A stretch of DNA of 64,000 nucleotides from JADFXI01 sp963784135 (GTDB lineage Bacteria; Nitrospirota; Thermodesulfovibrionia; Thermodesulfovibrionales; Dissulfurispiraceae). The notes beneath the pieces were generated by a model. It did no database searches. It was given only the letters and a program-made list of their open reading frames with translations, and was not told the DNA's origin. This document shows, piece after piece, positions 34,199 through 42,760 of this stretch (position 1 is the stretch's first letter; each line of letters begins with the position of its first letter). The translations under genes were made by a program, and so were the position numbers. The stretch covers positions 310,001 to 374,000 of the forward strand of contig CAWAQG010000008.1 of NCBI GenBank assembly GCA_963784135.1, in the 5' to 3' direction.

Positions 34199-35080
34199 TT
34201 AAAAGCTGAATGTCAGGTTAAGGCCATATACAAAGGTATCGTCAAGATGGCCGCCGGGGTTATACGAATTGCCGTTTATAGTTTTGCTTGCATCGCTCGA
34301 AAGCGGGAACCAGAACTGGGCAACAGGTTGAACAGAGAACATCTTTGTCACCGGTATGGTAAAGCCCGCCTTCACCATGCCGTCGTGGAACGCACTGTAT
34401 TTCTTGCCGTCATAGAGCTTGGTGGTACTGTTATATGTGTCCCAGATATTTCCGCTTCCTGCCTCGTACCCTGCCGAAGCGCCCAGGTCAAGGGTGATCT
34501 CCTTGTACACGGGGAGAGATTGCGAGACAGAGAGGTTGAAGTACGTGCCTGGATCGTGGTAGATGTCACGATATATCGCCAGTGTCGGGTGCGCAATCAT
34601 GTCATAGGTGCCGCTTACAAAAAGCTCTTCTGTTTGGTGAGTATATTGTGTGCCGTAATAGATATAGCCGCCGGTGAGGGCCAGCTTGTCGATGTTGTAG
34701 GTATAGCTCACAGTCAGGTCAGTCTCGTCGTAGCTTTTCTGTCCTGTACCTGCGTTAGGAGTGAAGCTCTGTGTTGCGTGCTGGCTGGCGTCTATGTTGC
34801 TCCATAAGTTTGCCGAGAACCCTGAGTAATTAAGCGTAAGGGACGGCTGAACGACAACGCTGTGCGAACTGAGTTCGTATCCTCTGAATATGTAACGGTT
34901 AAGAACAGACATTGCTGCGCTGCCGGTGACCGCCGGAGGAGCAGGAGCTGCTGCTGCCGCCGCAGGGGCCGCCGGAGCTGCCGCCGCTGCCGGTTGGTCG
35001 TCAGCATAAAGATTAGCCGATACTGTACAAACTAAAGCAAAAGCAATAATGACACCTATAAATTTTCTCATTCTTTTCAC
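34199..35080 (-). CDS. outer-membrane beta-barrel porin (TorF-like)
   Basis: 293 residues. Signal peptide (about 1-26, ending LYADDQ), then an Ala/Pro linker (about 28-50) and a barrel with alternating hydrophobic strands ending in the C-terminal aromatic LNLTFSF typical of outer-membrane insertion. RYIFRGYELSSHSVVVQPSLTL (split at about 62-83) resembles the conserved start of TorF-type putative porins. It sits between the HTH regulator and the permease, so it may let the permease substrate into the periplasm. Confidence 0.8.
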   Translation of the reverse strand: MKRMRKFIGVIIAFALVCTVSANLYADDQPAAAAAPAAPAAAAAAPAPPAVTGSAAMSVLNRYIFRGYELSSHSVVVQPSLTLNYSGFSANLWSNIDASQHATQSFTPNAGTGQKSYDETDLTVSYTYNIDKLALTGGYIYYGTQYTHQTEELFVSGTYDMIAHPTLAIYRDIYHDPGTYFNLSVSQSLPVYKEITLDLGASAGYEAGSGNIWDTYNSTTKLYDGKKYSAFHDGMVKAGFTIPVTKMFSVQPVAQFWFPLSSDASKTINGNSYNPGGHLDDTFVYGLNLTFSF

Positions 35081-35109
35081 TATATCCTCCCTATGGATGT
35101 TTTACAGGC

Positions 35110-35331
35110 TCAAGCCCGTTTTTCTGTTGTCTGCATTACTGCAAGGTCTCTGCTGCTATCCTGTCTTTCCTCACCCCTCCTTATCCCGTATTTTTTAATC
35201 TTGTACCCGATCATCCTCTCTGTTATGCCGAGTTGCCGGGCCGCCTTGGCCATGACCCAACTGCATTCACTGAGGGCGTCGATTATAGCCTCTCTCTCCA
35301 TCTCCTTCACTTTGTCTCTCAATGTATTCAT
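35110..35331 (-). CDS. stand-alone NifA/Fis-type HTH DNA-binding protein
   Basis: 73 residues. EREAIIDALSECSWVMAKAARQLGI and TERMIGYKIKKYGI form the Fis-like helix-turn-helix found at the C-terminus of sigma-54 activators, closest in wording to NifA (KAARLLGMTPRQVGYRI type). No AAA+ or GAF domain precedes it; the ATG at 35331 has GAGGTG upstream and the sigma-54-like promoter is 26 bases before it, so it is a complete small gene and not a gene fragment. It could bind the same upstream sites as the full activator, acting as an autoregulator or antagonist. This role is inference. Confidence 0.75.
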   Translation of the reverse strand: MNTLRDKVKEMEREAIIDALSECSWVMAKAARQLGITERMIGYKIKKYGIRRGEERQDSSRDLAVMQTTEKRA

Positions 35332-35356
35332 AGCGCAATCACCTCGCTCAAATATT

Positions 35357-35372
35357 AGCTAAAACTGTGCCA
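35357..35372 (-). promoter_or_regulatory. sigma-54 -24/-12 promoter of the HTH-porin-permease operon
   Basis: Minus strand TGGCACA-N4-TAGCT. Upstream half-sites CTACAA (35415-35420) and TTGTAG (35444-35449) flank ACAATTTTGT and GACAACTTTG. An AATCAAGAAGTTG word between them fits the IHF consensus WATCAANNNNTTR. The region parallels the SMR-amtB promoter over about 95 bp. Confidence 0.75.
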
Positions 35373-35583
35373 GCCTGCAACTTCTTGATTTATAAACGAA
35401 CCTTAATGAGAGAACTACAACAATTTTGTATAATGGGACAACTTTGTAGGTCGTAAGAAACAATGCACAGGCCGTGCAGATGTTAATGGGTTTTTAAAAG
35501 TAGGCTGGTAACGCCCAGCCCGCATATGCGCAATTGGAACACCGGATAATGATCAGCATTAGGAAGGATGAATGCACAAACGG

Positions 35584-36105
35584 CTAATTGCTCTCAATCA
35601 AAGAAAAAGGAACGCGTATGGTTGCCACCCTTGCCTTGCCTGCAAACGCTCTTTCTATTAATCTCGCTGTACGGTTGAACAGGAAGCGAAGCCACCATTT
35701 CGAAGTCGCAATCACCGGCAACACAACTGTGACGATACTTTCCTTATTATGAAGACGTATGCCATCGACATATTCCGTGAGCGGCCCGATGATCGAGGCA
35801 TTGGGAGATTCAAGTAAGATAAGTGGAACATCTATACTTTGCATTTTCCATTGGGACTCTATTCTGTCCTTGTCCGAAGGATTAAGCAGTATGTGCACTG
35901 CAACAATGTGCCCGGCAATAAGTTTTGCATACTGGATCGCGTTAATTACAGCCTTGTCCACGCCGGCCACAGGAACAACCACGAAACGATTTCCATTTTT
36001 CGGGTCAAAATTCATATTATCGCAGGACACGTGTCCTGCAGCGGCTAATTGATGCTCACCAGGCAAGCTGAAAAAGCTGTTTAAATGCATGGATTTCTGT
36101 ATCAT
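35584..36105 (-). CDS. UspA-like protein, paralogue of the KimA C-terminal domain
   Basis: 173 residues. From FVVVPVAGVDKAVINAIQYAK (about 41) to the end it matches the cytosolic C-terminus of the KimA-like importer at 36517-38331 (VIIPISGVQQAVISAVKYAK; SKWWHHLLHNQTA compared with SKWWLRFLFNRTA). The domain has a universal-stress-protein fold in KimA relatives. It is divergent from kimA, separated by the c-di-AMP riboswitch. It could be a relic of a second importer or a free regulatory subunit. Confidence 0.65.
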   Translation of the reverse strand: MIQKSMHLNSFFSLPGEHQLAAAGHVSCDNMNFDPKNGNRFVVVPVAGVDKAVINAIQYAKLIAGHIVAVHILLNPSDKDRIESQWKMQSIDVPLILLESPNASIIGPLTEYVDGIRLHNKESIVTVVLPVIATSKWWLRFLFNRTARLIERAFAGKARVATIRVPFSLIESN

Positions 36106-36311
36106 GATTCGACTTCCGAAAAAAGCATTTTTTGTGCCGGGTAAGAGGTCAAACCAAAGCTATTGAATCATAAGAGAACATTTGTTGACATTAAAGAGAC
36201 AGAAGTGCCCGAATTAAAAAATGTATTAATTGCCCTTAAAAATGAAATCTGAACTTCACCATATTGACAATCTTCTTCACCATTAATTAAAGTAATCACC
36301 AAAGAGCAGCC

Positions 36312-36436
36312 GAGATCCACTTTCAACTGTTGAGTTGACAGTGGGTGCGGGGGAACCGTCATATGGGGCGTATTTCCTTTCAGGAATAGGGCACTTCCAG
36401 GCCCGAGCCCGTCAGCTAACCTCGTAGGCATATGGA
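36312..36436 (+). promoter_or_regulatory. c-di-AMP (ydaO/yuaA) riboswitch
   Basis: The conserved blocks of this class are present in order: GCGGGGGAACCG (about 36347-36358), GGGGCGTATTTC (about 36365-36376), GAATAGGGCACTTCCAGG and CCCGAGCCCGTCAGCTAACC (about 36402-36421) followed by TCGTAGGC. In relatives, c-di-AMP binding promotes termination and so shuts off potassium uptake. An intrinsic terminator follows directly, and the downstream gene is a KimA-type importer, the classical target. Confidence 0.88.
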
Positions 36437-36456
36437 AGGGCAATAGGCAGATTACA

Positions 36457-36484
36457 AAACCGCTGCTTTGCCGGCGGTTTTTTT
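36457..36484 (+). terminator. riboswitch-controlled intrinsic terminator
   Basis: AAACCGC (36457-36463) pairs with GCGGTTT (36474-36480), closed by a GC-rich loop and followed by a T-run to 36484. It lies between the riboswitch aptamer and the kimA ribosome-binding site (GGGAGGAATTT), so it is the expression platform. Confidence 0.85.
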
Positions 36485-36516
36485 GTGTTCTCCTGTGAGC
36501 GCCCTGGGAGGAATTT

Positions 36517-38331
36517 ATGTCAATCAAGAGTTACCTAATCGGAAGTCCAATAGCAACAATCAGGGAAAAGCACGAGCGGCTCAACAAATTCATGGGGCTC
36601 GCCGTCTTCTCTTCTGATGCTCTGTCCTCCGTTGCCTATGGCCCGGAGGAAATCCTGTTGGCGCTCGTTGTCGGCGGCAGTGCGATGCTTCATTACACGC
36701 TCCCTGTTGTTATCGGCATCGTTGCGCTTGTCGCAATTGTCGCCACGTCATACTTCCAGACTATCCACGCATATCCGACTGGCGGAGGGGCTTATATTGT
36801 CGCAAAAGATAATCTCGGCGACCATCCCGGAATGATTGCAGGGGCCGCATTGCTTATCGACTATGTGTTGACCGTTACCGTCAGTATCTCCGCCGGTATC
36901 GAGGCGATTACCTCTGCTTTCCCGGCGCTGCACAACCAAACAGTCCTGATGTGTCTGCTCGCGATAGTGGTTATAATGATAATTAATCTGAGGGGCGTGA
37001 GGGAGTCGGGGAAAGTTTTCTCTATACCGGTATACATCTTCCTCGGAAGCCTCTTCCTGCTTATAGTCATGAGTTTTTTTAAATCCTTTACTATTCCCCG
37101 TCCTGCCCCGGCAGAGTTTAAAGCGGCGACTACAAACGTCGTACCTCTCTTTATTATACTGAGGGCCTTTGCTTCAGGCTGTGCCACCCTCACCGGAATT
37201 GAAGCCGTATCGAACGGAGTCCGGGCTTTCAAAGCCCCCGAGGCCCGAAACGCCGGGGTCACTCTTATATGGATGGGCCTGTTGCTCGGCATTCTTACTC
37301 TCGGCCTCGGCTATTACTTCAACTATTACAGGATATTGCCCAATGAAAACGAAACCGTACTATCACAACTTGCAAGAATGGTATTTTCAAAAGGGATCAT
37401 CTATTACACCATACAATTCGCTACCTCCTTTATGCTTGTTCTCGCTGCCAACACATCATTTCAAGATTTCCCCAGGCTCTCGTCAATAATGGCCACCGAC
37501 CGTTATCTTCCGCGGCAGTTCAGCAACCGTGGAGACAGGCTCGTTTTCTCCAACGGCATAGTGCTCCTCGGCTTCTTCGCCGCCGTGCTCCTGGTGATCT
37601 TTGGAGGCGATACTCATGCGTTGATACCGCTTTATGCAATAGGAGTTTTCATCGCATTTACACTCTCACAGGCAGGCATGGTGAGACACTGGATTAAATA
37701 TAAGGGAGAAGGCTGGCAGAAAAGCATCCTGATAAATAGCGTCGGGACAATCACCACCGCGGTTGTTCTTGTTATTATCGCTGTTGAAAAATTCTCGCAT
37801 GGGGCGTGGATAGTGCTTGTGGCGTTACCCTGCCTGGTCATTCTGATGATGAAAATCCATAATCACTATGCCTCTGTTGCGGAACAGCTCTCTGTAACTT
37901 CCTGCGAAGTCGAGCAGCAGGAATTCAAACACCACACCGTCATCATTCCGATATCCGGGGTGCAGCAGGCAGTCATCAGCGCAGTGAAATACGCAAAAGC
38001 TCTCTCTGATGATGTTGTGGCTCTATATGTGTGCCTCGACCAGGAAGAGACAAAAATTATGAGAAAAAAATGGGACCAGCACTGCATGGGTGTGCGGCTG
38101 CTTGTTCTCGATTCGCCGTTCCGTTCAATCCGGGAGCCGCTTATGAACTATATAGATGAAGTGCAGGACCATTACAGGGACGGGGTAATAACAGTAATTC
38201 TTCCTGAGTTCGTGCCTTCAAAGTGGTGGCACCACCTGCTGCATAACCAGACAGCACTCTTTATAAAAGGTGTTTTACTGTTCAGAAAGGGGGTTGTTTC
38301 CACAAGCGTGCCCTTTCACCTGAGCAAGTAA
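36517..38331 (+). CDS. kimA: KimA-type high-affinity potassium importer (APC superfamily)
   Basis: 604 residues, close to the 607 of Bacillus KimA. FSSDALSSVAYGPEEIL (about 31-47), AYPTGGGAYIVAKDNLGDHPG (split at about 85-105), ASGCATLTGIEAVSNG (about 218-233) and HHLLHNQTALF (about 572-582) match KimA closely. Twelve membrane helices are followed by a cytosolic UspA-like dimerisation domain (from about 465). It imports K+ with protons. A c-di-AMP riboswitch precedes it, as in Bacillus. The stop is only 14 bases from the convergent mot1 stop. Confidence 0.9.
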   Translation: MSIKSYLIGSPIATIREKHERLNKFMGLAVFSSDALSSVAYGPEEILLALVVGGSAMLHYTLPVVIGIVALVAIVATSYFQTIHAYPTGGGAYIVAKDNLGDHPGMIAGAALLIDYVLTVTVSISAGIEAITSAFPALHNQTVLMCLLAIVVIMIINLRGVRESGKVFSIPVYIFLGSLFLLIVMSFFKSFTIPRPAPAEFKAATTNVVPLFIILRAFASGCATLTGIEAVSNGVRAFKAPEARNAGVTLIWMGLLLGILTLGLGYYFNYYRILPNENETVLSQLARMVFSKGIIYYTIQFATSFMLVLAANTSFQDFPRLSSIMATDRYLPRQFSNRGDRLVFSNGIVLLGFFAAVLLVIFGGDTHALIPLYAIGVFIAFTLSQAGMVRHWIKYKGEGWQKSILINSVGTITTAVVLVIIAVEKFSHGAWIVLVALPCLVILMMKIHNHYASVAEQLSVTSCEVEQQEFKHHTVIIPISGVQQAVISAVKYAKALSDDVVALYVCLDQEETKIMRKKWDQHCMGVRLLVLDSPFRSIREPLMNYIDEVQDHYRDGVITVILPEFVPSKWWHHLLHNQTALFIKGVLLFRKGVVSTSVPFHLSK

Positions 38332-38345
38332 TAAACCTGCGGGTA

Positions 38346-39494
38346 TTAGTGAGCGAGCAAGTATTTCCTCATTTTTGTGTAACCTGTCAACGAGTAATGC
38401 ATTGCGAGGCCGGCTGCGAAGCCGATAGTCAGGTTATTTGTATAAAAACCCAGTACAGCGACGATTAATGCAATAGCCAATGATATTTTATCCTTGGCAA
38501 TGTCTGTAACAAATAACGCATGTTGGATACCCACAGCGCAAAGAAGCACACCCAGTATCGCGATGGGGAATGCCGACACAATGGAAAGGGCGGAACGCCC
38601 GAAAAAAAGCGCTAATACTATAAGTACGGATCCAATTATATATCCTGATCTCTCGCTCGTCGCTCCGAACTTGCAGTGTGCAGTAAGCCCCCCGCAGCCG
38701 TGGCACATCGGGGCGCCGCCCGTGATGCCTGAAACAATATTCGCAATAGCCATGCTCAAGGGGACATTTCTCAGCGTGAGATTTTTCGCTCGTTCTCCAT
38801 AGAGTATTTTTCCGGTAGCCTCTGTCGCGACTATGGCGTTGCCAAAGGTAAGAGCTAATTGAGGCAGTACGAGCATCAGGGACCCTTTCATAATGCTGTC
38901 CATGTCCGGCAGTTTTGGGGTGAGCGGAACATACCCGATAGACGAAAGATGTAAATTTCTCAAAGAAATTACCGCCCCGAGAATCAGGACCGGAAGAAGC
39001 GGCGGTATCTTTCGAATAAGAAAAAGACATGTTATCAGCACGACCCCTGCAGCCAGGGCAATCGCCAAGTCTTTATTCATGAGAGGGATGGCGGTTTTCA
39101 CAAGCAGCATACCGAGGCCGAGTTGTATTCCCCTGATGACAGACACAGGGAAGATGTTCCCCAACCGAACACTCAGCCCTGTGAATGCGATGAAAAAGAG
39201 TATGACGCCCATGACGATGCCAGCTGCGTTGACGACCCCTGCTCCCAGTCCTGCCGCGATCGCTATCGCGGACATCGCTTTGAGCGGCTGGACAGGCATT
39301 GTTATCTTAAAGTGCCAAGCGGAGGCTATATAGAATAACCCTGCCATCAGAAACAACGCGGTAGGGTTAAATCCGTTCTTTGCTATTAATGCGACAGCGA
39401 GTGGAAACAGGACGCCTATATCGCCGAAAGCGCCCGAAACATCCCAAAGAAACCTTTTTGCGCCGATTGCCGAATTTTTTTCTGAAATGTTCAT
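38346..39494 (-). CDS. MOT1-family molybdate transporter
   Basis: 382 residues from ATG 39494 (GGGAGAG upstream). About 10-11 membrane helices. WDVSGAFGDIGVLFPLAVAL (about 16-35) and the Gly/Pro/Cys-rich GAPMCHGCGGLTAHCKFGA (about 266-284) are hallmarks of the MOT1 molybdate (SulP-related) carriers. It is the third gene of a nifB-hesA-mot1 unit; molybdate is needed for FeMo-cofactor, which explains the linkage. Confidence 0.85.
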   Translation of the reverse strand: MNISEKNSAIGAKRFLWDVSGAFGDIGVLFPLAVALIAKNGFNPTALFLMAGLFYIASAWHFKITMPVQPLKAMSAIAIAAGLGAGVVNAAGIVMGVILFFIAFTGLSVRLGNIFPVSVIRGIQLGLGMLLVKTAIPLMNKDLAIALAAGVVLITCLFLIRKIPPLLPVLILGAVISLRNLHLSSIGYVPLTPKLPDMDSIMKGSLMLVLPQLALTFGNAIVATEATGKILYGERAKNLTLRNVPLSMAIANIVSGITGGAPMCHGCGGLTAHCKFGATSERSGYIIGSVLIVLALFFGRSALSIVSAFPIAILGVLLCAVGIQHALFVTDIAKDKISLAIALIVAVLGFYTNNLTIGFAAGLAMHYSLTGYTKMRKYLLAH

Positions 39495-39535
39495 CTGTGC
39501 TCTCCCTGACTGCGCCACTATCCGCCCCAACTTGC

Positions 39536-40279
39536 TTATAATGCAAACTTGGATGGTTGTCCGCACACATCGCAGTGTGGGTCTTTCCGGATGGTGAGCT
39601 TCCTGAAATCCATATCCACTGTATTAAATGACAGCATCTGAGATAATAACGGCTTGCCGTATCCTGTTAATAGCTTTATCGCCTCTATGCTCATGATGCA
39701 TCCGAGCATGCCTGATACCGCGCCGAGGACCGGAAAGCCCAGTTCCTCCCACCCAGGGTCATCCAGAGGGTAAAGGCAGTTCAGACAAGGGGTGACGCCC
39801 GGCAAAATATTAAAAATATATCCTTCCATCCCGTTCATTGCAGCTTCGACCAGGGGTATGTTTTTTTTAACGCATCCCGCGTTCAGCACCCTCCGCTCGT
39901 GGAAAGTGGGCCGCGCGGAAAGCGCTATGTGAACTCCATTGAGCAGTTTCTCAATATTCGCGTCTGATGTGCGTTCGTCATATATTTCAACTTCAACTTC
40001 CGGGTTTATATTTTCGATACTCTTCATCCCCTGAACGACCCTGCTTTTCCCTATCCAGTCATCTCTCATCAATATCTGCCTGTTCATGTTCGAAAGGGTC
40101 AGGTTGCCGGAGTGGGCAAAGATCATCTTCCCAATCCCCGCGACCGCGAGATAGACCGCGGCAGTTCCGCCAAGCCCTCCGATTCCGGCGATGAGCGCAG
40201 TGGAGTTTTTAAGCTTCTGCTGATGGTCAGGGGTAAAGCCGGCAAGCATTAATTGCCTGCGGTACCGTTCAAAAGACAT
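39536..40279 (-). CDS. hesA: HesA/MoeB/ThiF-type adenylyltransferase of the nif region
   Basis: 247 residues from ATG 40279, overlapping the nifB end by 11 bases; the longer frame to 40309 is less likely. The nucleotide-binding loop is IAGIGGLGGTAAVYLAVAGIG (split at about 31-51), NMNRQIL matches the conserved R of the E1 family, and two CxxC pairs (CLNCLYP, CDVCG) bind zinc. HesA proteins accompany nitrogenase genes in many diazotrophs and are thought to assist cofactor metal or sulphur handling. Confidence 0.85.
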   Translation of the reverse strand: MSFERYRRQLMLAGFTPDHQQKLKNSTALIAGIGGLGGTAAVYLAVAGIGKMIFAHSGNLTLSNMNRQILMRDDWIGKSRVVQGMKSIENINPEVEVEIYDERTSDANIEKLLNGVHIALSARPTFHERRVLNAGCVKKNIPLVEAAMNGMEGYIFNILPGVTPCLNCLYPLDDPGWEELGFPVLGAVSGMLGCIMSIEAIKLLTGYGKPLLSQMLSFNTVDMDFRKLTIRKDPHCDVCGQPSKFAL

Positions 40280-41162
40280 TTTCACAATACTCCTCTCCGA
40301 TTCTTGCATTCAGCATCTCAAGCTCCATATCTTTGTCTTCACCCAGAATCCCGCATGCGTCGGCCCTGCATTGTTTGCAGTGGGTCATCTGAGGTATGTG
40401 CTGCCTGCAGGCATCGCGCATTTTGGAAATGGCCTCTCTTGAGGGCCTTTCCAGATGCCCGAATGAAGCCTGCGGAATGAGCGGCAAAATATTCATGATG
40501 TCCGCCCCCAGTTCTCCGGCAAGTTTTGCGATAAGAGGGATTTCAGCGTCATTTATTCCCGGAATAAAAACAGTATTCACTTTAACAATAAGCCCCGCTT
40601 CTATGGCATTGCCGAGACCCTTCCACTGATTGCTCAATAAGTATTCGGCAGCCTCCCTGTCAGAATAACTCTTCCCGCCTTTATTTATCCAGGCGTAAAC
40701 CCTTTCCGCTGTTTCAGGAAATACGGAATTTATAGTTACGGTCAGGCTTCTTACTCCCGATTTTATAAGTTCTTCGAGCCGGTCAGGGAGAAGGAGACCG
40801 TTTGTTGAAACGCACAAAATAAGATCGGGGAATTCCCTGTGCAGTGCGCGCATCACGTCAAACGTGGCGTTGTTGGCAAGCGGGTCCCCGGGCCCCGCAA
40901 TCCCCGCCACGCTCAGGTTTCCGCTGCGTTCCACCAGGGTGCGCACTCTTTCGAGCGCTTCGTTTACAGAGAGCACTTTACTGGTTATTCCCGGCCTGGA
41001 TTCATTGGCGCAATCGTATTTCCTTATACAGTAATTGCACTGTATATTGCACGCAGGGGCTACAGGAAGGTGAATGCGACCGAATTTACGATGGGCACTC
41101 TCCGAAAAGCATGGATGCTGTTCCAGTATATTTCTGTTTTTGTTCACTGTAAGTGGTATCAC
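40269..41162 (-). CDS. nifB: FeMo-cofactor biosynthesis radical SAM protein NifB
   Basis: 297 residues from GTG 41162, chosen because GGGAGGG stands 7 bases upstream and the sigma-54 promoter lies inside the longer frame to 41276. HPCFSESAHRKFGRIHLPVAP, then CNIQCNYCIRKYDCANESRPG (split) contains the CxxxCxxC radical SAM cluster and further Cys ligands; HCKQCRADACGILGED is the C-terminal Cys motif. It makes the NifB-co precursor cluster. It lacks the NifX-like C-terminal domain of longer NifB proteins, so NifX function must come from the separate gene at 47024-47425. Confidence 0.93.
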   Translation of the reverse strand: MIPLTVNKNRNILEQHPCFSESAHRKFGRIHLPVAPACNIQCNYCIRKYDCANESRPGITSKVLSVNEALERVRTLVERSGNLSVAGIAGPGDPLANNATFDVMRALHREFPDLILCVSTNGLLLPDRLEELIKSGVRSLTVTINSVFPETAERVYAWINKGGKSYSDREAAEYLLSNQWKGLGNAIEAGLIVKVNTVFIPGINDAEIPLIAKLAGELGADIMNILPLIPQASFGHLERPSREAISKMRDACRQHIPQMTHCKQCRADACGILGEDKDMELEMLNARIGEEYCENVF

Positions 41163-41208
41163 CTGTGTCCCTCCCGCGTATTCAAGTTCTTTATCTATAA
41201 CACTGCAT

Positions 41209-41224
41209 AGCAAGCAGCGTGCCA
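41209..41224 (-). promoter_or_regulatory. sigma-54 -24/-12 promoter of nifB
   Basis: Minus strand TGGCACG-N4-TTGCT, a full match to the consensus. It lies 47-62 bases before the nifB start codon, which fits the expected leader length. Confidence 0.9.
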
Positions 41225-41278
41225 CCATATAAGGCATTGGCAAACAGAAGAACTCTATTCCTGACTTAGAACTCAAAA

Positions 41279-41294
41279 TGTAGCATCTGCTACA
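41279..41294. promoter_or_regulatory. NifA upstream activator sequence
   Basis: TGT-N10-ACA with extended symmetry (TGTAGCATCTGCTACA), 55-70 bases upstream of the nifB -24 element. The spacing and form are those of NifA-type enhancer sites. It contains the GCTACA/TGTAGC half-sites seen in the other nitrogen promoters here. Confidence 0.85.
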
Positions 41295-41351
41295 AAAGAG
41301 TCTCTTCGGCCATCGATGGGGGGATTAACTTCCTTGACCACCTACGATTAT

Positions 41352-42641
41352 CTATATTTCCGACAGCTCGTCGGATTTCCTGGAAAGCCTCTCAAGCAGT
41401 TTTTTCAGAAATACTTTATGAAAGCGCAACTGGCAATTTGGGGAGAGTTGTTCGATAATTGCGTTATTGACTTCAAGCAGCACTATTTTTGAGCCGGCAA
41501 CCATTGCATTAGCCATCTTTTTTTTTGTCAGATAGCCTATCTCGCCGAAACAATCGCCGCCTTTCAAAACGGCTATATCTTTTTCTCCTTTTTTTACGGT
41601 CAGATGGCCTGAGACAATAACATAAAAGGTCTCATCCAGCGCACCCTCGTCGACGATACGAGAGTTCGGGGCGAACTCCCTCCAGAGGCCGGCAAGCAGT
41701 ACTTCCCACAATTCGGAATCCTGGAAGTTCTTAAAAAAATGCAGTTTTCTCAGGACATTGAATCGCTCTTTACGGTTGATTTCAATATCGACACAATTGA
41801 TATCTTTATAGGTCAGTCTCAGGTCGGCTGCAAACTGCATCGCGTTTTTATAGCGTTCAGCTCTCTTTTTGCTGAACGCTTTTTGCACTATTACTTCGAG
41901 TGTTCTGGAAATATCGGACCGGTAAAACCTGAGGGGAGGAGGGTCATGGAAAAGTATCATGCGTATCGTGCTCGCAATATTATCACTGTAGAATGGCGAT
42001 TTCGCCGTCAGCAACTCATACATTACTACGCCGAGAGAGAACAGATCAGTTTGGATGGTGAGCGCTTCTTCCTTGACCTGCTCGGGCGACATGTAACAAG
42101 GGGACCCCATTAGGCCATCGAACTGTGTTTGCGTTGAATCGGACTTTATGACCTTTGCAATGCCGAAATCTCCGATCTTTATGTCCACGTCTTCAGTCAC
42201 CATTATATTGGTCGGCTTTATGTCCCGGTGAATAACGCCGAGACGGTGGGCGTAATCAAGGGCCTTGCAGCTCTTGAAGATTATCTCGACGACTTTTTTT
42301 ACAGGCAGCAGTGTCTCCGCCTTGCAATACTCCTTTAATGTCTTGCCGCCTTCGATGTGTTCAGTAACAATGTAGTACTGATTTTCATCAACGCCTGCGT
42401 CATAAACTCTTAAAATATTTGGATGCTCCAGCATACCCGCAATACGCGATTCGTTGAAGAACATCTTCTGATACCGCTTTTTGCTCTGCTCATCCGAATC
42501 AGTGCATTCAAGCGCGACCTTTACGGCAACGTTGCGATAGTTGTAGGGGTCAAAACCATGATATACGATACCCATACCCCCCTGGCCGATCTTCCTGACA
42601 ATGTCATATTTCCCAATTCTTTTAGGTAGCGGCTGGTCCAT
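41352..42641 (-). CDS. Ser/Thr protein kinase with C-terminal cyclic-nucleotide-binding domain
   Basis: 429 residues, no membrane segment. Kinase domain (about 10-275): IGQGGMGIVYHGFD, VAVKVAL, catalytic HRDIKPTNIM (about 138-147), DFGIAKV and the SPEQ variant of APE. A cNMP-binding/CRP-like domain follows (about 305-410): FAPNSRIVDEGALDETFYVIVSG and GDCFGEIGYL, the phosphate-binding cassette. Activity may be gated by cAMP or a related nucleotide. It is the last gene of a CHASE2-PP2C, FHA, kinase group on the minus strand, located between nifB and the nitrogenase operon. Confidence 0.85.
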   Translation of the reverse strand: MDQPLPKRIGKYDIVRKIGQGGMGIVYHGFDPYNYRNVAVKVALECTDSDEQSKKRYQKMFFNESRIAGMLEHPNILRVYDAGVDENQYYIVTEHIEGGKTLKEYCKAETLLPVKKVVEIIFKSCKALDYAHRLGVIHRDIKPTNIMVTEDVDIKIGDFGIAKVIKSDSTQTQFDGLMGSPCYMSPEQVKEEALTIQTDLFSLGVVMYELLTAKSPFYSDNIASTIRMILFHDPPPLRFYRSDISRTLEVIVQKAFSKKRAERYKNAMQFAADLRLTYKDINCVDIEINRKERFNVLRKLHFFKNFQDSELWEVLLAGLWREFAPNSRIVDEGALDETFYVIVSGHLTVKKGEKDIAVLKGGDCFGEIGYLTKKKMANAMVAGSKIVLLEVNNAIIEQLSPNCQLRFHKVFLKKLLERLSRKSDELSEI

Positions 42642-42760
42642 AATTCCTTCTTGTTAAATGACCTTATATATGATCGCGCCCATAGAGGGCACAACGGCGG
42701 GAAAGTGGACGTTATACTGGAACTCGCTGCCGGTATAAATACTGGCAAAGCGGTAAGGGA

